Shown here: positions 42,213 through 47,152 of the stretch, piece after piece
Layout of the letters: every line of letters begins with the position of its first letter
Position numbering within the stretch: the stretch's first letter is position 1
Assembly (NCBI GenBank): GCA_041623895.1
Contig: JBFJVZ010000004.1
Span: 1 to 47,152, forward strand
Direction: 5' to 3'
DNA: 47,152 nucleotides
Source of the DNA: JBFJVZ01 sp041623895
GTDB lineage: Bacteria > Planctomycetota > Planctomycetia > Pirellulales > Pirellulaceae
Translations under genes and position numbers: made by a program
The notes under the pieces: generated by a model
Told to the model about the DNA's origin: nothing
The model's database searches: none
Seen by the model: the letters and a program-made list of their open reading frames with translations, nothing else

Positions 42213-42292
42213 GCCGTGCGACAATTCGTGCGGTTTGCGATGCGCCGGTATCCGCGGTTCAATGAAACATTATGACTTGGCCCGGATCTAAA

Positions 42293-43516
42293 ATGTTTCG
42301 CCTGTTCCTGCCACTGTTCGCGATCGCTGTTTTGGCTGGCTGTGACGCTGAAATCAAGCGTTTTCGGCCGAATCAGGTGTATGCGTTGTCGCTGGCACAC
42401 TCCCGAGTCGTGGGGACTGAGATGGCTGTGCGTGATGTCGACCAGGTTGTCGAATCCGTGTTCGGCACTCCCCAGCAACCTCTTTGGCCGTCGGAATTGC
42501 TGCCCAAGTCACTCGCCGGGATCGTCGATTCCGATCGGCTTTCGCGGGCCGCCGGTGCGGTCTCCAGCGACAAACAGGGAACTCACCGCGGTTTGTACAC
42601 CGAGCACTGCGTGACTTGCCACGGCGTCGAAGGAAGTGGGGCAGGTCCGGCAGCTCTGCTACAAAATCCATACCCACGTGACTTTCGAGCGGGCATCTAT
42701 AAATGGAAATCAACCGTTCGGGCCGCCAAACCCACACGCAATGATTTGCTGAAGTTGCTCCAGCGAGGCGTACCTGGCACTGGCATGCCTTCCTTTGCCT
42801 TGATCGAGGCTGAGGACCGCGAGGCACTGGTGGACTACGTGATCTATCTCTCGGTACGTGGCGAAGTCGAAAGAGATCTTTTGGATCTTTGCGTCGATGA
42901 ATTTGGCTATCAGGATGACGATCCGCTTGCCGATGACGAACGTTTGACTTGGACGGGAAGTGATGATTCACCGAATAGCCAAACGATCACTCAAGCCATC
43001 CAGGGCGTCGTTGAAAGCTGGCAACAAGCCGATGCGAACATCGCCCCCGTCGCTTCGCCGGCTGATGAGAAAGCGGATTCTGCATCCATCAAGCGCGGCC
43101 GTGATCTGTTTCATGCTCAGATTGCCAATTGTGTCGGCTGTCATGGCACGGACGGCAACGGACAAGTCGTGACGCTTGACTACGATGACTGGACCAAGGA
43201 ATTCTCGACGCGCATCGGACTGACACCCAGTAAGCGAGAAGACATGAAACCGTTTCGCAAAGCCGGTGGGTTACGTCCGCGGCAAATCCATCCTCGCAAT
43301 CTGCAAGACGGCGTCTTCCGTGGCGGCGGTGATGACGAGACCCTTTATCGGCGCATCAGCCAGGGCATCGCGGGCACACCGATGCCGGGAGTCGAGATCT
43401 CGAAGCAAGATTCAGGTACTGGTTTGACTAGTGAGCAGGTTTGGGACTTGGTCTACTACTTGAGGTCGCTTGGTCAAGACGCTTCCACGTTAGCGGCCAC
43501 ACCATCTGATCACTGA
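42293..43516 (+). CDS. di-haem c-type cytochrome, lipoprotein
   Basis: A 407-residue protein from ATG 42293 (an ATG at 42272 adds seven residues). The lipoprotein signal is MFRLFLPLFAIAVLAGCDAE, with lipobox LAGC and Cys17. Two c-type haem sites are clear: CVTCH at 106-110 (HCVTCHGVEGSG) and CVGCH at 280-284 (NCVGCHGTDGNG). Possible axial Met residues lie in GTGMPSF and GTPMPG. The two domains are separated by an acidic linker. It should be matured by a System II synthase such as the ResB-CcsA at 28341. It begins the tight gene group leading to CtaA, CtaB, SCO and DUF420, so it may donate electrons to a haem-copper oxidase. Confidence 0.9.
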   Translation: MFRLFLPLFAIAVLAGCDAEIKRFRPNQVYALSLAHSRVVGTEMAVRDVDQVVESVFGTPQQPLWPSELLPKSLAGIVDSDRLSRAAGAVSSDKQGTHRGLYTEHCVTCHGVEGSGAGPAALLQNPYPRDFRAGIYKWKSTVRAAKPTRNDLLKLLQRGVPGTGMPSFALIEAEDREALVDYVIYLSVRGEVERDLLDLCVDEFGYQDDDPLADDERLTWTGSDDSPNSQTITQAIQGVVESWQQADANIAPVASPADEKADSASIKRGRDLFHAQIANCVGCHGTDGNGQVVTLDYDDWTKEFSTRIGLTPSKREDMKPFRKAGGLRPRQIHPRNLQDGVFRGGGDDETLYRRISQGIAGTPMPGVEISKQDSGTGLTSEQVWDLVYYLRSLGQDASTLAATPSDH

Positions 43517-43523
43517 AACGAAC

Positions 43524-43694
43524 ATGAATGAAGACACTTACCGCACGATCGGTGCCATCATCGGACTTGCCGCCGGGATTGGTTTGATGATTTCGCTGGG
43601 GTTGGGCGGGATGATAACCGGTGCACTGTTTGGCGCCGGCGGTGCCGTGGCCGGCGGCATCTGCGGAGAAAAGCTTTACGCCAGCCGGCAGTAG
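43524..43694 (+). CDS. 56-residue glycine-rich membrane protein
   Basis: ATG 43524 to TAG 43694 encodes 56 residues. The sequence starts MNEDTYRTIGAIIGLAAGIG and continues with glycine-zipper spacing (ISLGLGGMITGALFGAGGAV) to a polar end LYASRQ. Two hydrophobic Gly-rich helices are expected. It fits into the gap between the cytochrome c gene (7 bases) and ctaA (10 bases) so closely that it is very likely real and co-transcribed. Family not recognised. Similar small proteins are often missed; a role in oxidase or cytochrome assembly is only positional. Confidence 0.7.
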   Translation: MNEDTYRTIGAIIGLAAGIGLMISLGLGGMITGALFGAGGAVAGGICGEKLYASRQ

Positions 43695-43704
43695 AATCGA
43701 ACCA

Positions 43705-44766
43705 ATGACTGACACCGTTATCGAAAGCACCACGGCTGCTCCACCGGCGCGATTCGTGCATCGTCTCGCAGTGCTGGCAGTCTGTCTGCTCTGGCCGCTA
43801 ATCTGGGTCGGCGGGTTGGTGACGACGTTTGACGCCGGCATGGCCGTTCCCGATTGGCCGAACACTTACGGATACAACCTTTTCCTGTATCCCTACACGA
43901 CGTGGTTGTTTGGCCCGTTTGATCTCTTCATCGAACATGGACATCGGTTGCTCGGCGCGTTGGTGGGACTGGTTGCGATCGCGATTGTGATCGCTGCCTT
44001 CGTGCAAGAACCTCGACGGTGGGTATTCGGTTTCGCGGTGCTGCTGCTGGCAGCGGTCATCAGCCAAGGAATCTTGGGCGGTATTCGCGTGCGATTCAGC
44101 GACCGCACGATCGCGATGATCCACGGTTGCGTGGGACCGCTGTGTTTTGCCTTGTGCGTGGTTGTGGCGGCGGTGACGAGCCGGTTTTGGTGGCATCGCG
44201 GTTCCAACAAGTCCTCCCAGCTTGCTCTCGTTGGCCGGGTTGCCATGATCCTGGCGTCCAGCCTGGTGGTCTTCAGCTACGTCCAACTAGTTTTGGGGGC
44301 GCAGCTTCGCCACGTTCAGCCGACCGCATCACCCTCGCACTTTACGGGGATTGTCGCACTTCACGTGATCACGGCGTTCGTGTTGTGGCTGTTGACGGTG
44401 GCTGCCTGGATTTCTGTGCGGAGATGCGGCGATTTGACGCTGTCGCGACCCGGATTGCTACTGATAGGATTAGTGGCGATCCAAATTGCTCTTGGGATCG
44501 GAACGTGGGTGGTCAATTATGGTTGGCCGGTGTTCTTACAATTCGTTCCGGGAGCCACTGGATTCTTGGTCCGCGCCAAAGGTTTCGTCGACTCGATCAT
44601 TGTCACTTCGCACGTGGCAACCGGGTCCCTGATTTTGGCCGTGTCCACATTGATGGCCGTGCGTGTTGGGCGAATACGCCACCTCCGCAAAGTGTTCCAG
44701 GGCGGTAGCGGAGGCCGCGAGGCAAAACTGATTTCATCACCGACCGCGGAAGCGGCAACCAAATAG
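43705..44766 (+). CDS. ctaA: haem A synthase (COX15/CtaA family)
   Basis: A 353-residue protein with about eight hydrophobic helices, from ATG 43705 (the longer frame from 43621 is the shadow of the 56-residue gene). The N-terminal signature GGLVTTFDAGMAVPDWPNTY and haem-ligand EHGHRLLG (H78, H80) fit CtaA/COX15. Further His residues lie in LHVITAFVLW and VTSHVATGSL. It converts haem O to haem A for aa3-type oxidases. It lies 8 bases before ctaB, whose product makes haem O. The cofactor made suggests an aa3-type oxidase elsewhere in the genome. Confidence 0.92.
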   Translation: MTDTVIESTTAAPPARFVHRLAVLAVCLLWPLIWVGGLVTTFDAGMAVPDWPNTYGYNLFLYPYTTWLFGPFDLFIEHGHRLLGALVGLVAIAIVIAAFVQEPRRWVFGFAVLLLAAVISQGILGGIRVRFSDRTIAMIHGCVGPLCFALCVVVAAVTSRFWWHRGSNKSSQLALVGRVAMILASSLVVFSYVQLVLGAQLRHVQPTASPSHFTGIVALHVITAFVLWLLTVAAWISVRRCGDLTLSRPGLLLIGLVAIQIALGIGTWVVNYGWPVFLQFVPGATGFLVRAKGFVDSIIVTSHVATGSLILAVSTLMAVRVGRIRHLRKVFQGGSGGREAKLISSPTAEAATK

Positions 44767-44773
44767 CTTTTCC

Positions 44774-45784
44774 ATGTCGACCGACGTTCTCATTGCCGAT
44801 ACCAGCTCGCAGTCAACGCGCCGAGTCGTATCCAAATCGATCGTCGATGTTGAGGCGGATCCAGCGATTGAAGTCGCCACCACTTCACAGAACCGTTCAG
44901 AGTCAGTTTCCTTTTCCGCACAACTTTCCGATTACATCCAACTGACCAAGCCGCGAATCGTCGTGATGATTTTGGTCACGACGGTGATGACCGCCACGAT
45001 TGCCGCGGGAGGATTTGTCTCGCTCGGGCAGCTGCTGTGGCTGCTGCTGGCAACCGGAATGGTTGCGGCCAGCGCCGGCGCGGCCAATCAAGTCTGGGAG
45101 CGAGTCATCGATGGCAAAATGGCGCGTACCGCGCTGCGGCCGTTGCCTGACGGTCGCCTCGGTTTGCTACCGGCAACCGCGTTCACCGCAGCTCTTGGGA
45201 TCGCCGGCACCGTGATGCTCCACAACATGTTTGGCTCGGCACCCGCGATCGCGGGCGCGGCCACGTGGTTGCTGTATGTTCTGGCCTACACACCGATGAA
45301 GACTCGTACGGCCTGGAACACCACCGTCGGTGCGTTGGCTGGCGCGTTGCCGGTGTTAATCGGATACACGGCTTTGGGTGGTGGATTGACTGATGCAACT
45401 GGCTGGCTGTTGGTAGGCGTGCTTGTTGCCTGGCAGTATCCGCACTTCATGGCAATCGCTTGGATGTATCGTCGACAGTATGCGGAAGCCGGTTTTCGCA
45501 TGACGACCACCGTGGAGAAAACGGGCCGATCCGCCGGCTGGCAAGCCATCATCGGCTCGCTAGTACTGATTGCCTGTGGTGTCACCCTCTGTCTGCTGCC
45601 GGACGGTTTCGCATCGGGAGTGATCGCTTCACTGTGCGTAATCCTGGCGACGTTGCCGATGTTAAAAGCTTCCATTTACTTCACCGCTGCCCCCAGCGAT
45701 GCCCTGGCCCGGCGGCTCTTACGATCGTCCTTGCTGGTGCTGCCGGCCGTGCTGGCGATCGCCACCATCCGCGCGTTTTGGTGA
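44774..45784 (+). CDS. ctaB: protohaem IX farnesyltransferase (haem O synthase)
   Basis: A 336-residue UbiA-family membrane enzyme. About 50 polar residues precede DYIQLTKPRIVVMILVTTVM. The prenyl-diphosphate site is NQVWERVIDGKMARTALRPLP (N105, E109, D113), where the usual first Asp of NxxxDxxxD is Glu. Other motifs are YTPMKTRTAWNT and WQYPHFMAIAWMYRRQY. Seven to nine helices are expected. It attaches a farnesyl group to haem b to form haem O, the substrate of CtaA. The long N-terminal polar extension is unusual but its role is unknown. Confidence 0.93.
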   Translation: MSTDVLIADTSSQSTRRVVSKSIVDVEADPAIEVATTSQNRSESVSFSAQLSDYIQLTKPRIVVMILVTTVMTATIAAGGFVSLGQLLWLLLATGMVAASAGAANQVWERVIDGKMARTALRPLPDGRLGLLPATAFTAALGIAGTVMLHNMFGSAPAIAGAATWLLYVLAYTPMKTRTAWNTTVGALAGALPVLIGYTALGGGLTDATGWLLVGVLVAWQYPHFMAIAWMYRRQYAEAGFRMTTTVEKTGRSAGWQAIIGSLVLIACGVTLCLLPDGFASGVIASLCVILATLPMLKASIYFTAAPSDALARRLLRSSLLVLPAVLAIATIRAFW

Positions 45785-45869
45785 ATATCCAACTTTCGTT
45801 GCTACGTTTCGCGGTATTCCGAAGCGTATAATTCATGAAACGTTATCATTCTGCGACCGCGAGCTTGCG

Positions 45870-46520
45870 ATGCGAACCGCTATCCACATTTCACTGATTC
45901 TGTTGATAGGTATCGGCATTGGGCTGGCAATTCGGTCGATGAAGCCGAAATCCGGCCCTGGTCCCGGCGACATTGTCTATTCCAATGACACCGAGGGACC
46001 AGCCGAGAATCCGGACCCGGTGAAACCTTTGGAAGAAGAAGCCTGGCTCAGTCGGTTTGAACTGATCGAGCGCAGCGGCAAAAAGGTGACCAGCGAAGAG
46101 TTGCTGGGACAACCTTACGTGGTCAGTTTTTTCTTCAGCACGTGTCCCAGCATTTGCATTCAGCAGAATCAAAAGCTGAAAGAGTTGCAGGACATGTTCG
46201 AGGGCCAGGGAGTGAAATTTGTGGCGATCTCAGTCGACCCCGAGACGGATACACCGGAAAGGTTGCGCGAGTACGCGGCCCGTTTTGGTGCCGACGAAGA
46301 ACAGTGGCTGTTCATGACGGGAGATCTGACGTACATCCGCCGCATCGGCGTTGAAATCTTTCAGCAGCCGGTTAACAAGCAGTTTCACACCGAGCGGTTC
46401 GTGCTGGTCGATTCGGAAGGAAAGATCGAAGGCTTGTACAGCTGGCCGGAAAAGAAACAGTTCGAGAAACTGCAGGTCAGCATTCGAGAGATGCTGAAGT
46501 CGTCCGCTGCCAAATCATAA
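45870..46520 (+). CDS. SCO1/SenC-type copper chaperone for cytochrome oxidase
   Basis: A 216-residue membrane-anchored thioredoxin-like protein. ATG 45870 gives MRTAIHISLILLIGIGIGLA, a membrane anchor; the longer frame from 45699 overlaps ctaB. The copper/redox motif is CPSIC (C92, C96) in FFFSTCPSICIQQN, and the third ligand His173 lies in QFHTERFVLVD. Others are VAISVDPETDTPERL. SCO proteins deliver copper to, or reduce, the CuA site of cytochrome oxidase subunit II. Its place after ctaA and ctaB fits that role. Confidence 0.93.
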   Translation: MRTAIHISLILLIGIGIGLAIRSMKPKSGPGPGDIVYSNDTEGPAENPDPVKPLEEEAWLSRFELIERSGKKVTSEELLGQPYVVSFFFSTCPSICIQQNQKLKELQDMFEGQGVKFVAISVDPETDTPERLREYAARFGADEEQWLFMTGDLTYIRRIGVEIFQQPVNKQFHTERFVLVDSEGKIEGLYSWPEKKQFEKLQVSIREMLKSSAAKS

Positions 46521-46536
46521 CCTGAGTCCTCTTGTT

Positions 46537-47004
46537 ATGAATTGGCAGTTTCTATCTGACAACCTGCCGCATGCGACGGCATCATTGAACGTCTTGGCAA
46601 CCGGCTTGCTTGCCGCCGCGCTCTGGAAAATCCGAAGCGGCCGCGTCACGGCTCACAAGAACCTGATGCTGACCGCGCTGGCTGTCAGCGCCTTGTTCCT
46701 GCTGTTGTACCTGTTTCACAAAGTGGCTTTGTATCAGGCGACCGGCGAACCCAACAAAAGATTCCCCACCGATCCAAACATCGCACCACCAGCAGCAAGA
46801 TACACCTATTTCTCGATTCTGGGCACACATTTGGTGCTAGCAATTGCAGTTCCTTTTCTGGCGATTCGCGCCGTCTACCTGGCAAAGAGCGGCCGCATCC
46901 TGGCGCACAAACGGTTGGTTCGCTACGCATATCCGATTTGGATGTACGTCTCGGTAACCGGCGTACTAGTCTATTTGATGCTGTATCAGATCTTTGTGGC
47001 CTAA
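46537..47004 (+). CDS. DUF420 family protein (CtaM-like)
   Basis: A 155-residue protein with four membrane helices. Conserved polar elements are HKNLMLTA, HKVALYQ, GTHLVLAIAVPF and LAHKRLVRYAYPIWMYVSVT, matching DUF420. The related CtaM of Staphylococcus is needed for maturation of haem-A-containing oxidases, so this member probably helps assemble an aa3-type oxidase. It starts 16 bases after the SCO gene and is the last gene of the cluster seen here. The remaining 148 bases to the window end hold no gene, only the start of a dispersed repeat. Confidence 0.88.
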   Translation: MNWQFLSDNLPHATASLNVLATGLLAAALWKIRSGRVTAHKNLMLTALAVSALFLLLYLFHKVALYQATGEPNKRFPTDPNIAPPAARYTYFSILGTHLVLAIAVPFLAIRAVYLAKSGRILAHKRLVRYAYPIWMYVSVTGVLVYLMLYQIFVA

Positions 47005-47135
47005 ACCGCCGATCAAAGTCGGCTCGGCCCCTCTGCGGACCTGAGAGCCCGACTCTGGGATGGTGAAGACATTTTAGTCTGGGGTTTTGTGGCCAATCGC
47101 GGACATGCACTGGGTGTGGCCAAGGCAACATGAGT

Positions 47136-47152
47136 TTCATGGGAGGGCGAGG
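47136..47152. repeat. start of a dispersed repeat, cut by the window edge
   Basis: TTCATGGGAGGGCGAGG matches 16 of 17 bases of 32094-32110. The unit presumably continues beyond the window, as at 32091-32130. Confidence 0.65.

Overview
The window looks like chromosomal DNA of a planctomycete of the Pirellulales / Rhodopirellula type. This is inferred from gene content, not from a marker gene. The signs are a short membrane protein opening with DNPYAPP, an FGly-type sulfatase, very large TPR and low-complexity envelope proteins, ExbB/ExbD-like motors next to planctomycete-style hypothetical proteins, a single-chain ResB-CcsA cytochrome c synthase, and small dispersed GC-rich palindromes between genes. 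No rRNA, tRNA, CRISPR array, transposase, integrase or phage gene was recognised.

Layout. Positions 1-3.3 kb carry surface-polysaccharide genes on the minus strand (methyltransferase, GT2 glycosyltransferase, NAD-dependent sugar epimerase) separated by a repeat-rich gap. Positions 3.8-13.4 kb carry a plus-strand run: a giant TPR protein, ExbB/TolQ, ExbD/TolR, a membrane-anchored alpha/alpha-toroid protein, a HEAT-S1 protein and a Sel1 protein. Positions 13.5-24.4 kb are all minus strand: a small membrane protein, a fused NapH-NapG-like polyferredoxin, an FMN-binding TPR protein, a sulfatase, the DNPYAPP membrane protein, and a second ExbB-like operon with two different ExbD/MotB-like partners. 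Positions 24.6-32.0 kb are plus strand: a small exported protein, a DNA-binding-domain protein with a very acidic tail and a C-terminal membrane helix, a lipoprotein, and ResB-CcsA. Positions 32.1-37.2 kb hold an AsmA-like membrane protein (minus), a BASS-type transporter, and the translation genes rpmE, prfA and prmC. A PL10-type pectate lyase and purD follow on the minus strand (37.2-40.1 kb). Positions 40.6-47.0 kb are a plus-strand respiratory assembly cluster: two cupredoxin-like proteins, a di-haem cytochrome c, a 56-residue membrane protein, CtaA, CtaB, SCO and a DUF420/CtaM-like protein.

How the genes fit together. Three envelope redox or energy themes recur. The first is ion-driven ExbB/ExbD-type motors: a canonical set coupled to a TPR protein (Tol-Pal-like) and an unusual set with unequal partner subunits. 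The second is cytochrome c and haem-copper oxidase maturation (ResB-CcsA, CtaA, CtaB, SCO, DUF420). The third is an extracytoplasmic flavin/Fe-S electron relay (NapH-NapG fusion plus FMN-binding protein). The most unusual observations are the asymmetric motor operon, the cupredoxin pair in which the second copy has lost two type-1 copper ligands, the structured leader ahead of that pair, and the HTH-acidic-membrane protein.
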